NCBI GenBank assembly: GCA_030849965.1
Contig: JAVDKL010000002.1
Span: forward strand, 124,001 to 188,000
DNA length: 64,000 bases
Reading direction: 5' to 3'
From: Schauerella fraxinea
GTDB taxonomy: Bacteria; Pseudomonadota; Gammaproteobacteria; Burkholderiales; Burkholderiaceae_B
Part shown: positions 1 to 8,750 of the stretch, piece after piece
Layout of the letters: the number at the start of each line of letters is the position of its first letter
How positions within the stretch are numbered: position 1 is the stretch's first letter
Translations under genes and position numbers: made by a program
Notes under the pieces: model-generated
Databases searched by the model: none
What the model saw: only the letters and a program-made list of their open reading frames with translations
What the model was told of the DNA's origin: nothing

Positions 1-626
1 CTTTTGCCGAGCAAACGGGTTATATCAAGTCGATCACACGGTGGGTGATCGATCGCGCGTTCGCGCAATGCGCCGACTGGCATGCGCGTGGCATCGAATT
101 GCAGGTGTCGATCAATGTGTCGGCGCGCGATCTGCTGGGGCCGGATCTGCCGGGGTTGCTCGCCCGCCTGCTCGCACTGCATCGCGTCGACCCCGCCTGG
201 ATCTGGATCGAGATTACCGAGAGCGCCGTCATGGACGATCCGCTGCATGCCATGGAAACGCTGGATCGTCTGCACGCGCTGGGCTTGCGGTTGTCGATAG
301 ACGACTTCGGCACGGGCTATTCATCGCTGGCTTATCTCAAACGTATGCCCGTGGACGAACTGAAGATCGATCGTAGTTTCGTGATGGGCATGGCCCACGA
401 TAAAGACGACGAAACCATCGTTCGATCCACGATCGATCTCGGGCACAATATGGGCCTGAAGGTGGTCGCCGAAGGGGTCGAAAGCGAGGCCGTCTTGCAG
501 CAGCTCAAGCTGTTGCATTGCGATCTGGCGCAAGGCTATTTCATGTCGCGTCCGCTCCCGCCAGGCAAGCTGGAATCGTGGCTTGATATCTGGCACGCCA
601 CCCACGACACGAGGATTTCCGCATGA
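1..626 (+). CDS. EAL-domain c-di-GMP phosphodiesterase, 5' partial
   Basis: C-terminal 207 codons of an EAL phosphodiesterase that linearises cyclic di-GMP to pGpG; the reading frame is open to the left window edge, so the true start and the EAL signature itself lie outside. Residues of the active site that can be seen are the Asn in INVSARDL, the Glu in EITES, the DDFGTGYSSL loop that binds metal, the Lys of ELKIDRSF and the Glu of VVAEGVES, so the domain looks catalytically intact. Any N-terminal sensor or GGDEF domain cannot be judged. The stop overlaps the start of the PilZ gene by an ATGA junction, which implies translational coupling of a c-di-GMP hydrolase with a c-di-GMP receptor. Confidence 0.93.
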   Translation, partial: FAEQTGYIKSITRWVIDRAFAQCADWHARGIELQVSINVSARDLLGPDLPGLLARLLALHRVDPAWIWIEITESAVMDDPLHAMETLDRLHALGLRLSIDDFGTGYSSLAYLKRMPVDELKIDRSFVMGMAHDKDDETIVRSTIDLGHNMGLKVVAEGVESEAVLQQLKLLHCDLAQGYFMSRPLPPGKLESWLDIWHATHDTRISA

Positions 627-1540
627 GTCAGGACAGCACCGTCGCGCCCCAGGCCGTTATCGCCACGCTCCCACCCAGTATGCCGCTCGACCCGGCGCTG
701 GTGCCGGTGGGCGAACCGCTGCCTTGGGACGTGGAGGACGCCGACGGCACGGTGCTGCTGGATCAGGGCACGGTGCTGCATGACCCCGACGCGGTCGCGT
801 TTCTATTTCTGGCGTTTCGCCCCTGCTATCGACCGCCGGCCGAAGAGGCGGCCGCCAGTGCGCCGGATGCATCGGGCAATCCGCCGTTGAAAGTCGAAGA
901 CATGCGTTTGTCGATCGGGCTCATGCTCGGCATCAAGCCGCAGTCGGCCGTAAGCGGCAAGATGAGTCCGAGCCGGTTGATCGGACGTTCCCCGCAACAG
1001 GCGCTGTTCGTGACGCCACCCATGGTCGATGGCCGCTACCTCTCATTGGATGTGGGTCAAAACGTCGATCTGGTGGCGGTGTCCAGCCAGGGCGTGTTTC
1101 GGTTCGTGTGTACGGTGCAGGTGGTGTGCAAGAAGCCCTTCGATTATCTTGTGCTGTCTGCGCCGGGCCCGATACAGTTGCTGCGCGAGCGCAAGTCGCC
1201 GCGTGTGGGCGCGCGTCTCGCAGTACGGTTCAAGTCGATCGCGGGCGACGATCGTTACGACGGCTTGGGCGTCGCGCGCGACGTGAGCGTATTGGGCATG
1301 TCGCTGGCGGCGTCGCGGGCGGTCTGGCAAGTGGGCGAACGCGTGCAGATTGCATTTCGGCTCAAGTCGGCTGCGGTGGATACGGATGTCGAGGTGGCAG
1401 CGGTCGTGCGCAATGTGGTGCCCGCGTCCACTACCGAGTCGCTCGTGGTGCATGGATTGGAATTCATTGACGTATCGGCGCCGCAGAAGCTGAGCCTCAC
1501 GGCATTCGTCTTTGACAGCCAGCACGTGGCCTTTCGATAG
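623..1540 (+). CDS. YcgR-like flagellar-brake PilZ-domain protein
   Basis: 305-residue cytoplasmic protein with a variable N-terminal part (about 1-90), a YcgR-type N-terminal barrel (about 95-185) and a C-terminal PilZ domain (about 187-300). The two c-di-GMP contact motifs are present: an arginine motif RERKSPR near residues 188-194 and the D-x-S-x-x-G motif DVSVLG near 220. Proteins of this build bind c-di-GMP and brake flagellar rotation or control surface behaviour; no flagellar gene is in the window, so the output is inferred. The start overlaps the stop of the upstream EAL gene by four bases. Confidence 0.85.
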   Translation: MSQDSTVAPQAVIATLPPSMPLDPALVPVGEPLPWDVEDADGTVLLDQGTVLHDPDAVAFLFLAFRPCYRPPAEEAAASAPDASGNPPLKVEDMRLSIGLMLGIKPQSAVSGKMSPSRLIGRSPQQALFVTPPMVDGRYLSLDVGQNVDLVAVSSQGVFRFVCTVQVVCKKPFDYLVLSAPGPIQLLRERKSPRVGARLAVRFKSIAGDDRYDGLGVARDVSVLGMSLAASRAVWQVGERVQIAFRLKSAAVDTDVEVAAVVRNVVPASTTESLVVHGLEFIDVSAPQKLSLTAFVFDSQHVAFR

Positions 1541-1593
1541 CGCGCATTTTTTTATCCTAATCAGGCGCGCGACTTGCGTCTTGCGCGTCCGAC

Positions 1594-2292
1594 ATGTCTT
1601 CATTTACCGATACCTCTTCGCGCGTGAGCCGCTACGGCTTCATTGCGGTACTCGTCGTTGTCGCCGGCCTTCTGGCGGCGCTGTGGACCGCGACGCCTTT
1701 GCGCGAATACATGTCAGTCGAGGCGTTGACCGAAGTCGCCACCGATCTTGAGACGACGCGCTTTGCCTTCTTGATCGTGCTTGCCGTTTATGTGTTTGGC
1801 GTGCTGTGCGCGGTGCCCGTGATGTTGCTCATCGCGGTAACGGGCCTGGTGTTTGGCGCCTGGCCGGGCGTAGGTTACGCGTTTGCCGGCACGATGCTGA
1901 GCGCGGCCACATCGTTTGCGATCGGCCGGTGGCTGGGTGAGAACCGGCTACGCAAGTTTGCCGGCGCGCGCGTCGAATCGATCAGCAAGCGACTGGGGCG
2001 CGAAGGGATCAAGGCCGTGCTCGCGGTGCGCTTGGTGCCGGTGGCGCCCTTCGTGTTGATCAATATCATCGTGGGCGCATCGCATGTGCGCTTTCGCGAT
2101 TTCATGATCGGCACCGCCCTGGGCATGTCGCCCGGCATTCTGCTTAAGATCGTGTTCTTCGATCAGTTGGCGGATGCCGCCCGCACGTCCAACGAAAACG
2201 CGCTGCTCACGGCAGCCGGCATTGCCGTGGCACTGGTCGTGCTGGGCTTGCTCGCTCGCCGTTTTTACACAGGCAAGCGGCGCGACGATTGA
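1594..2292 (+). CDS. TVP38/TMEM64 (VTT-domain) inner-membrane protein
   Basis: 232-residue polytopic membrane protein with about five to six hydrophobic segments and a VTT/SNARE-associated domain in the middle: the segment rich in Gly after residue 75 and the following RLVPVAPFVLINIIVGA stretch are typical of the DedA/TVP38 superfamily. Relatives are proposed lipid scramblases or proton-coupled membrane-homeostasis proteins; the exact substrate is unknown. A basic tail (RRFYTGKRRDD) suits the cytoplasmic face. It lies 53 bp after the PilZ gene. Its TGA stop (2290-2292) directly abuts the TCA (reverse-strand TGA) of the convergent pepE, so the genes meet tail to tail with no spacer. Confidence 0.85.
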   Translation: MSSFTDTSSRVSRYGFIAVLVVVAGLLAALWTATPLREYMSVEALTEVATDLETTRFAFLIVLAVYVFGVLCAVPVMLLIAVTGLVFGAWPGVGYAFAGTMLSAATSFAIGRWLGENRLRKFAGARVESISKRLGREGIKAVLAVRLVPVAPFVLINIIVGASHVRFRDFMIGTALGMSPGILLKIVFFDQLADAARTSNENALLTAAGIAVALVVLGLLARRFYTGKRRDD

Positions 2293-3039
2293 TCAGGCGC
2301 GAGCCGGTGCCGTGGCAGAGGCGTTCGCTTTTCCGCGTTGCGCGATATTGATCACACCCGGCACGAGCAAGCCTTGGGCGTCCGTGCCCAGAAACAGCGG
2401 GGCATCTTCACCCAGCAACGTGGTCGTCGCACCTTCGATACGCAGTGCCGAGCCTTCCCGCAAACCAATGACCGGCATCGACGGATTACGCGTGCAAAAT
2501 TCAGCCAGACGTTGATCGCGTGTCTCGCCGCGATGGCCGGCAGGGTGGGCATTCGTGTAGTGCGGATTGATCTGGTAATCGATCAAGTCGAAGGCGTCGA
2601 AACCGCCGGGGTCGGTGATCGGCATATCGTTGGTCGTGCACACGGTAGGGCAGGCCAGGTTGGCACCGGCGCTCCAGCCCAGATAACGCGCGTCACCTGC
2701 GCGCACGCGGGCGGCGATCGGCGCAAGCAATCCGCGCGCGCGAACCTCGCGCAGCAGATTGAAGGTGTTGCCGCCACCCACCACGATCAATCGCGCGGCG
2801 GCGATCGCGGCCTGCGCATCGGCGCTGGTATGCAGGCCTTCCAGCGTAATGCCGGTGGGCGTTAAAGCATCGTTCACTTGGCGCGTGTAGTCGTCCCAAC
2901 TGCGCGTCACGCCTGCAAAGGGCAAGAACACGGCGGGAAATCCTGCGGGCAGTCCCTGCATCAGGGCCTGAATATGCGGCAGCGCATGCACGAGATAGCC
3001 CGCGTCACTGCTGGAATTGCTCAACAACAACAGATTCAT
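2293..3039 (-). CDS. pepE: dipeptidase E (alpha-aspartyl dipeptidase, family S51)
   Basis: 248 residues, slightly longer than the about 230 of enteric PepE. It hydrolyses Asp-X dipeptides in the cytoplasm. The class I glutamine-amidotransferase-like fold is recognisable from VVGGGNTF (about 86-93) and the nucleophile elbow GWSAGAN with Ser123; Asp138 and the His in INPHYTNAH near 160 complete the plausible catalytic triad. It is read in the same direction as the adjacent IclR regulator with 23 bp between them, so it may be co-transcribed with that regulator. Confidence 0.88.
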   Translation of the reverse strand: MNLLLLSNSSSDAGYLVHALPHIQALMQGLPAGFPAVFLPFAGVTRSWDDYTRQVNDALTPTGITLEGLHTSADAQAAIAAARLIVVGGGNTFNLLREVRARGLLAPIAARVRAGDARYLGWSAGANLACPTVCTTNDMPITDPGGFDAFDLIDYQINPHYTNAHPAGHRGETRDQRLAEFCTRNPSMPVIGLREGSALRIEGATTTLLGEDAPLFLGTDAQGLLVPGVINIAQRGKANASATAPARA

Positions 3040-3062
3040 GCTTTAAGGTCCGTAGAAGAAAA

Positions 3063-3830
3063 TCAAGTCGCCCAGTAGGGATCGCCGAGTTGTCGGCCAA
3101 GCGCGCCGACTTCGCCCAGCACCAACGCCCGCAGGGCGTCTACCGTGCTGGGGTTTACCTGAAAAGAAAGAAAAGTGAGGCACAGCCCGCGCAATTCCTG
3201 CGTGGCGGGATCGCGCACGGCAGCCGCAACGGCACCGACGCCCGGCATCGATTCATCGATCGCCACCGCATAGCGCGCAGCGTGCGCTTGGCCGACGCGG
3301 TTGCGCAGGTCGGCCACCGTACCCGGCGTATCGCGCCCGGTGGTGGGCAAGGCCGCACGCGCATCGCTGCCGAACGCCGCAAAAAACTCTGCGTCGCTCA
3401 ATCGCGCAAGCAATGCGCGCCCCACGGCGGTATAGGAAGCCTGCCGCCGTGCGCCGGGCTGTGAGAGCACCTGTAATGGATGCGCGCCGTTGATCCGTTG
3501 CAGCACCACACTTTCGGCACCTATCAGGGTGCACAAGTAGCTGGTCAGCCCACTCGCCTCGCACATGCGTTCGAGCGCCGCGCAACACGCATCGTCCAGC
3601 GGCGTGGTGGCCGCGCGTGCGTTTACCGCCGCCGACAGCAATGCACCCGGACGATACCGGCGCGTGGCCGCGTCCTGGTCGAGGAGTTGATACGCGTGCA
3701 TTTGATTGAGCAGGCGCGACGCCGTGCTGCGGGGCAACGCCAGGCGTGCGGCAACTTCTGAAAAGCTGAGATCGGTCGCGCCGGTGCCGAACAGGGTCAG
3801 CACTTTTTGCACGCCATCCAAAATACTCAT
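3063..3830 (-). CDS. IclR-family transcriptional regulator
   Basis: 255 residues: an N-terminal winged helix-turn-helix (about 5-65; LSFSEVAARLALPRSTASRLLNQM carries the recognition helix) and a C-terminal GAF-like effector domain (about 75-250). IclR proteins usually regulate an adjacent catabolic operon and themselves. This gene is divergent from the LIV-type ABC importer operon that starts at 4065, which is the obvious target. Two 17-bp palindromes sit at 3835-3872, immediately upstream of its start codon, and suggest autoregulation. The effector is unknown; it is presumably the substrate of the adjacent importer. Confidence 0.88.
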   Translation of the reverse strand: MSILDGVQKVLTLFGTGATDLSFSEVAARLALPRSTASRLLNQMHAYQLLDQDAATRRYRPGALLSAAVNARAATTPLDDACCAALERMCEASGLTSYLCTLIGAESVVLQRINGAHPLQVLSQPGARRQASYTAVGRALLARLSDAEFFAAFGSDARAALPTTGRDTPGTVADLRNRVGQAHAARYAVAIDESMPGVGAVAAAVRDPATQELRGLCLTFLSFQVNPSTVDALRALVLGEVGALGRQLGDPYWAT

Positions 3831-3834
3831 TGCA

Positions 3835-3872
3835 GTTCCATAAAACGGAACAAAAGTTCCTGTAAGCAGAAC
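3835..3872. promoter_or_regulatory. twin palindromic operator, probable IclR binding sites
   Basis: Two copies of a 17-bp inverted repeat: GTTCC-N7-GGAAC at 3835-3851 (perfect) and GTTCC-N7-AGAAC at 3856-3872 (one mismatch). Their centres are 21 bp apart, two helical turns. The first copy begins five bases upstream of the IclR start codon at 3830. The inner half sites also form GGAAC-N4-GTTCC. The size and half-site sequence suit IclR-family dimers binding as a tetramer; the assignment is inference. Confidence 0.6.
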
Positions 3873-4064
3873 AACTGTAGGAGATTGTGCTGCACGGCGT
3901 CAAATGGTCGGATCAACATGTGCACGTGGTTTTGCATCGGCACCATGCTGCCGTGGTAAGGGAAACCGCTATGTGCACTATATGAACAGCACATGGAATT
4001 ATTTTTGCGGATGACCTGACCGGCTCGCACACTGCCCGAACTATAAAAAATAACGGAGACAAAC

Positions 4065-5330
4065 ATGAACGGCTTACGTGTGAGCCCGCGCGCGCTGTGG
4101 TCCGGTGTCGCGTTGTGTGGCTGGTTGATCGTCGGCGGTCCCGCCATGGCGCAAAGTACGGTGAAGATTGGCTGCGTACTGCCCTTGAGCGGCGGCTCGG
4201 CCGCCGTGGGCAATCAAACCCGGGTGGGCGTGGCAGCGGCGGTGTCGCAGATCAACGCCGCCGGCGGCATTGCGGCCATGAACGGCGCCAAGCTTGAAGC
4301 CGTGTTCGCCGATTCGCAGTCCAAGGCGGATGTGGGCGTATCGGAAACCGAGCGCCTCATCCAGCGTGAGAACGTCGCTGTGCTTTGCGGCGCCTTCAAT
4401 AGCGCCGTGACGTTTCCCGCCACCGAAGTGGCCGAACGCAACAAGACGCCTTGGGTGGCGGTGGGCGCTGTCAAAGACGAGATCACCGAGCGCAAGTTTC
4501 GCTACATCTTTCGGGTGAACAACAAGGCGCTTTACGACGCGCGCGAGCAGGTTGAGGCAATGATGTTGCTGACCAAGGAAACCGGGCAGCCCGTCAAAAC
4601 CGTGGCGCTGTTTTTCGAGGGTGGAGATTGGGGCCGGTCGCACGCCTCCAACTTTCGCAAGCTGATCGCCGATAAAGGCATCAAGGTGGTTTTCGACGAG
4701 GCGGCGCCGCTGAACTCGGTCGACTTCACACCGCAATTGCTGAAGATACGATCAGCCAAACCCGATGCGCTGGTGCTCGCACTGTATACGCCGGATCAAC
4801 TGCTGTTTTCCCGGCAACTGGCCGAGCAGCGGCTCGACTTGCCTTTCGGCGTGCACTCCGCCGGGGGCGGCACTGAAGATCCTGCTTTCTATGCTGCCAT
4901 CAATCCCAAATTTCCTGCCTACTACTTCGTGCAGGAAGACTGGCAAGTGGATATTCTGGCCAACAACCAGGATCCCCTGCTGCACGACGCCGATAAGCAA
5001 GCCAAGGCCGCCTTGGGATATGGCTTGAGCGCGTATGGCGCGCAAGGCGTGGCGGCCACGTACGTGATCAAGGATGCGCTGGAACGCGCCAAGTCGGCCG
5101 ATCGCGAGCAGGTTCGCGATGCACTCGCGGCGACCGACATCACCAGTGGACCTGCGCTCTTTCCCGGTTATCAGCGGGTGAAGTTCGATGAGCACGGACA
5201 AAACACGTTTGCCCATGGCGTGATCTCGGAAAATATCGACGGCCGTCGCCGCACGATCTGGCCGCTCGAGAACCGTGCTTCGGATACCAAGCCGGTGTGG
5301 CCCGTACCCAAGTGGTCCGCGCGCCAATAA
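4065..5330 (+). CDS. LIV-type ABC importer, periplasmic substrate-binding protein
   Basis: 421 residues with a Sec signal peptide (cleavage expected after the AMA near residue 29) followed by a type I periplasmic binding fold of the LivK/AmiC family: VKIGCVLPLSGGSAAVGNQ at the mature N-terminus and the two-lobed pattern beyond it. It captures the substrate for the permease and ATPase genes that follow. The start is supported by GGAGA seven bases upstream. The ligand cannot be read from sequence; the neighbouring transketolase and dehydrogenase genes point to a polyol, sugar or related small carbon compound, not necessarily a branched-chain amino acid. Confidence 0.9.
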   Translation: MNGLRVSPRALWSGVALCGWLIVGGPAMAQSTVKIGCVLPLSGGSAAVGNQTRVGVAAAVSQINAAGGIAAMNGAKLEAVFADSQSKADVGVSETERLIQRENVAVLCGAFNSAVTFPATEVAERNKTPWVAVGAVKDEITERKFRYIFRVNNKALYDAREQVEAMMLLTKETGQPVKTVALFFEGGDWGRSHASNFRKLIADKGIKVVFDEAAPLNSVDFTPQLLKIRSAKPDALVLALYTPDQLLFSRQLAEQRLDLPFGVHSAGGGTEDPAFYAAINPKFPAYYFVQEDWQVDILANNQDPLLHDADKQAKAALGYGLSAYGAQGVAATYVIKDALERAKSADREQVRDALAATDITSGPALFPGYQRVKFDEHGQNTFAHGVISENIDGRRRTIWPLENRASDTKPVWPVPKWSARQ

Positions 5331-5350
5331 CCGACGCAATACCCTGACCC

Positions 5351-5405
5351 GGCTCGCCTTTGCTTGACGTGCCGTCCGCTGTTCGGGCGGTACGGTTGGC
5401 GAGCC
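5351..5405 (+). promoter_or_regulatory. branched intergenic hairpin between binding protein and permease genes
   Basis: The 109-bp gap between the binding-protein and permease genes can fold into a long stem: GGCTCGCC at 5351-5358 pairs with GGCGAGCC at 5398-5405, and a second helix inside it pairs CCGTCCGC (5372-5379) with GGGCGGTACGG (5385-5395), allowing a bulge. No U-run follows, so it is more likely a transcript-stabilising or processing structure than a terminator. Such structures often keep binding-protein mRNA more abundant than permease mRNA. Confidence 0.5.
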
Positions 5406-5439
5406 TTCGTTCGACTCATATGTTCGGCGAGGTGGCACG

Positions 5440-6327
5440 GTGGATGGTTATGTCCTGACTTATTCGGCGCTCAATGGGTTGTTGGTGGGCGCCATGTTCG
5501 GCGGCATCGCATTGGGGCTGAGCTTGATTTTCGGTGTGCTGCGCATCGTCAATTTCGCGCATGGTTCCTTCCTGATGGTCTCGATGTACGTCGCATTCTG
5601 GTTCCAGAAGATTGTGGGTCTGGATCCTTATGTGAGTGTGCTTGTTGCCGCACCGTTGATGTTTGCGCTCGGGTTCGCGGTGCAGGCGGTGATCATCGGC
5701 CCGCTCATTCGCCGCGAGCGCGCCTTGGTGGTCGAACCGGTCAGCGCACTGTTGCTGACTGCGGGCGTCTACATCCTCATGGACAACGGCGTGCTGATGC
5801 TGTTCGGCCCCAACGTGCAATCGGTGACCTCCGGGATCACGGTGACTTCGTTGATGGTGGCGGAATTTCCCATCAATGTGTTCCGGTTGGTCGCGGCGGG
5901 CGCCGCGTTGGTGCTGGCCGCCGTCCTGGCGCTATGGCTGGCGCGCACCGATACCGGACGCGCCATTCGCGCGACGGCGCAAAACCGCGACGCGGCCGCG
6001 CTATCGGGTATCGACGTGCCGTTCATCTACAACCTCACGTTCGGCATCGGTTGCGCCATCGTCGGTGTCATGGGTTGCCTCATCGCACCGTTTATCCCAT
6101 TGACGCCCAACGTCGGTCTGGCGTTCGGTATCAAGTCGTTCATCGTTGTGGTGCTGGGCGGCATCGGCAGCATTTCGGGGTCACTGGTGGGCGGGCTGGT
6201 GATCGGCTTGTTCGAGTCGGTCGCTTCCCAGTTCTATTCGGCACCGGCGGCATCCATCCTTTCGCTCGGCCTGTTCATTCTTATTCTGCTCTGGCGCCCG
6301 CAGGGGTTGATGGGCAAAAAGAAATGA
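5440..6327 (+). CDS. LIV-type ABC importer, LivH-like permease
   Basis: 295-residue integral membrane protein with about eight hydrophobic segments and the typical LivH opening (IALGLSLIFGVLRIVNFAHG). The cytoplasmic coupling loop facing the ATPases is RAIRATAQNRDAAALSGID (about 182-200). It starts at a GTG; GAGGTGG lies just upstream. It forms a heterodimeric channel with the next gene product and passes substrate delivered by the binding protein at 4065 into the cytoplasm. Confidence 0.9.
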   Translation: MDGYVLTYSALNGLLVGAMFGGIALGLSLIFGVLRIVNFAHGSFLMVSMYVAFWFQKIVGLDPYVSVLVAAPLMFALGFAVQAVIIGPLIRRERALVVEPVSALLLTAGVYILMDNGVLMLFGPNVQSVTSGITVTSLMVAEFPINVFRLVAAGAALVLAAVLALWLARTDTGRAIRATAQNRDAAALSGIDVPFIYNLTFGIGCAIVGVMGCLIAPFIPLTPNVGLAFGIKSFIVVVLGGIGSISGSLVGGLVIGLFESVASQFYSAPAASILSLGLFILILLWRPQGLMGKKK

Positions 6328-6337
6328 GGACCCTACG

Positions 6338-7318
6338 ATGACTCGACGATCGAATGCCTGGTTGCCGGTGCTGTTGCTCCTGCTGGCGTGTGGGCTGCCG
6401 TTCCTGGTGGATAACTTCATGATCCATTCGCTGATCATGGTGCTGTACTTCGCCTATCTGGCGTGCGCCTGGAATCTGATGTGCGGCTATGTGGGCCAGA
6501 TTTCCTTCGGCCACTCGGTATTCAGCGGGGTGGGCGGCTATACGTCGGTGCTGCTGCTGACGGGGATGGGCATGTCGCCATGGTTGGGCATGCTGGTGGG
6601 GGGCGTGCTTGCCGCCATTCTGGCCGTGGCGATCGGCTATCCCACGATGCGTTTGCGGGGGCCGTACTTTGCACTGACCACGATTGCCGTGGCCGAGATG
6701 GTGCGCATCTGGGTGGAAAACACGGATAACTTTTTCGGCATCGCCCTCAAGGGCGCGGAGGGGCTTTCCGTACCGCTGCTGGGAACCAACTTCGCACTGT
6801 TCCAGTTCGAGAGCAAAGTGCCTTACTACTACATCATCCTGGGCCTGCTGGTGATCGTGATGGGCATGACGTGGCTCATGGAACGCAGCCGGCTGGGCGC
6901 CTGCCTGAAGGCGATCCGGGGCGATCGCGATGCCGCCGAATCGCTGGGCATCAACCCCACGCGCTACACCTTGATGGCTTACGCGATGAGCGCCTTCATG
7001 ACGGCTTTGGGCGGCAGCTTCTACGCCCAGTTCGTCCGCTTCATCAATCCCGAACGCAATATGGGCATCGAGTTGTCGATCGACATGGCGCTCATGACGA
7101 TCATCGGTGGGCAGGGCACGGTGTTCGGGCCGCTGATCGGCGCGCTCTTCCTGGCGCCGATCGCCGAACTCACGCGCATTTATCTGGGCGGACGGTTCAT
7201 CGGCTTGCATCTGGCGATGTATGGCTTGGTGCTGATCATCTCGGTCCTTTATCTGCCAAAGGGGCTGTGGCATCCCATCAAGGCGTTGGGCCGGCGATTG
7301 ATGAGGCGTGCGCGATGA
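6338..7318 (+). CDS. LIV-type ABC importer, LivM-like permease
   Basis: 326-residue polytopic membrane protein, the second permease of the importer. It has the LivM signature GQISFGHSVFSGVGGYT (about 50-66), the coupling segment GACLKAIRGDRDAAESLGINPTR (starting near 187) and about ten hydrophobic segments. It starts 10 bp after the LivH-like gene, and its stop overlaps the next start in an ATGA junction, so transporter subunits are made in a coupled fashion. Confidence 0.9.
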   Translation: MTRRSNAWLPVLLLLLACGLPFLVDNFMIHSLIMVLYFAYLACAWNLMCGYVGQISFGHSVFSGVGGYTSVLLLTGMGMSPWLGMLVGGVLAAILAVAIGYPTMRLRGPYFALTTIAVAEMVRIWVENTDNFFGIALKGAEGLSVPLLGTNFALFQFESKVPYYYIILGLLVIVMGMTWLMERSRLGACLKAIRGDRDAAESLGINPTRYTLMAYAMSAFMTALGGSFYAQFVRFINPERNMGIELSIDMALMTIIGGQGTVFGPLIGALFLAPIAELTRIYLGGRFIGLHLAMYGLVLIISVLYLPKGLWHPIKALGRRLMRRAR

Positions 7319-8052
7319 GCGAGAACCTGCTTGAAGTAAAAGGCATCGCCAAACGCTATGGCGGCGTGCAGGCGGTCAAGGACGTGTCGTTCAACCTGGC
7401 ACGCGGAGAAATCCTCGGATTGCTGGGCCCCAACGGTGCCGGCAAGACCACGGCATTCAACATGATCGCGGGCTTTGTGCCGGCCGATAGCGGTCGCATT
7501 CGGCTGGATGGCCGCGACATCACGGGCAAGCGTCCCTGGGATGTGTGCAAGAGCGGTTTGGCACGCACCTTTCAGTTGTCGAAACCGTTCGGGGGGATGA
7601 CCACGCGCGAGAACCTCATCGTGGGTGCATTGGTGAAAACGAACGATCGTAAATACAGCGTCGAGCGTGCCGATGAACTGCTCGATTTCTTGGGCATGCG
7701 CGATATCGCCGACGTGGATGCCGACAACCTGACGGCGTTCGAGCGCCGCAAGGTGGAGCTGGGCCGGGCGCTGTCTACCGATCCAGCGTTGTTGCTGATG
7801 GATGAGGTGGTGGCGGGCGCCACGCCGCAGGAGGCGCTATTGATGGTGCAACTGATCAAGCAGGTACGCGACCGTGGCGTGACCATCCTCATCATCGAGC
7901 ATGTGATGAAAGTGATCATGGGGTTGTCGGACCGGGTGATCGTGATGCACCTGGGCGAGCTGATCGCCAACGGCGCGCCGGCCGAGGTGGTGCGGCAGCC
8001 CGATGTGCTGAAAGCCTATTTTGGAGACGACTATGCCGGTGCCGATGCTTGA
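7315..8052 (+). CDS. LIV-type ABC importer, LivG-like ATP-binding protein
   Basis: 245 residues from the ATG at 7315, chosen because it overlaps the permease stop and begins [17 protein letters not shown], the normal N-terminus of the family; the open frame extends upstream only as an artefact. Walker A is GPNGAGKTT (about 36-44) and Walker B is LLLMDE. The signature segment reads [15 protein letters not shown] instead of LSGGQ, the usual divergence of LivG proteins. The D-loop region reads VVAGATPQE. It powers transport together with the LivF-like protein. Confidence 0.9.
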   Translation: MSENLLEVKGIAKRYGGVQAVKDVSFNLARGEILGLLGPNGAGKTTAFNMIAGFVPADSGRIRLDGRDITGKRPWDVCKSGLARTFQLSKPFGGMTTRENLIVGALVKTNDRKYSVERADELLDFLGMRDIADVDADNLTAFERRKVELGRALSTDPALLLMDEVVAGATPQEALLMVQLIKQVRDRGVTILIIEHVMKVIMGLSDRVIVMHLGELIANGAPAEVVRQPDVLKAYFGDDYAGADA

Positions 8053-8749
8053 GGTGCGCGATCTGGCCGTGGGCTACGGCGATGCCGCAGTGTTGCAGGG
8101 GTTGTCGCTCAGCGTCGATGCCGGTCAGATGGTGGCGCTCATCGGCGCCAATGGCGCGGGCAAGACAACCCTGTTGCGCACGATCTCCGGGTTGCTGCGG
8201 CCCACTCGCGGCTCGATCGCGCTGGATGGCGACGCGATTGAGGGTCTGCCGCCGCACAAGGTGGTGCAACGCGGATTTGTGCAGTCGCCCGAAGGCAAAC
8301 AGCTCTTCCTGGATATGTCGATCCGCGAAAACCTGCTGGTGGGTGCGCACAATGCGCGCGCCCGCGCAGTGCGCGACCGCACCTTGGCCGAGGTGTTTGC
8401 GCTATTTCCCATTCTCGAAGAGCGCCAGCGCCTGTCGGCCTCCACGCTCTCGGGCGGGCAGCAGCAGATGGTGGCCGTGGGCCGCGCGCTGATGGCCAAG
8501 CCGAAGCTGCTGGCGTTGGATGAGCCCTCGCTGGGCCTGGCGCCGATCATGGTCGACCGCTTGTTCGAGTCGATCTCCGGCATCCGCGCATTGGGTGTCA
8601 CGGTGCTCGTGATCGAGCAGAACGTGTTCAAGGTATTGCAGATGGCCGACTACGGCTATGTGGTGGAGAACGGCACGATCTCGCTGTCTGGAACCGGCAC
8701 CGAACTGATGAACAACGCGCATTTGCGCGCAACCTATCTGGGAATTTGA
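8033..8749 (+). CDS. LIV-type ABC importer, LivF-like ATP-binding protein
   Basis: 238 residues from ATG 8033. This start is preferred over a TTG at 8021 because GGAGA at 8023-8027 is spaced five bases from it. Walker A GANGAGKTT (about 37-45), a complete LSGGQQQM signature and Walker B LLALDEPSLGLAP are present. The gene overlaps the end of the LivG-like gene by 20 bp. It is the last importer gene; the enzymes of the presumed pathway begin two bases after its stop. Confidence 0.9.
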   Translation: MPVPMLEVRDLAVGYGDAAVLQGLSLSVDAGQMVALIGANGAGKTTLLRTISGLLRPTRGSIALDGDAIEGLPPHKVVQRGFVQSPEGKQLFLDMSIRENLLVGAHNARARAVRDRTLAEVFALFPILEERQRLSASTLSGGQQQMVAVGRALMAKPKLLALDEPSLGLAPIMVDRLFESISGIRALGVTVLVIEQNVFKVLQMADYGYVVENGTISLSGTGTELMNNAHLRATYLGI

Positions 8750-8750
8750 T

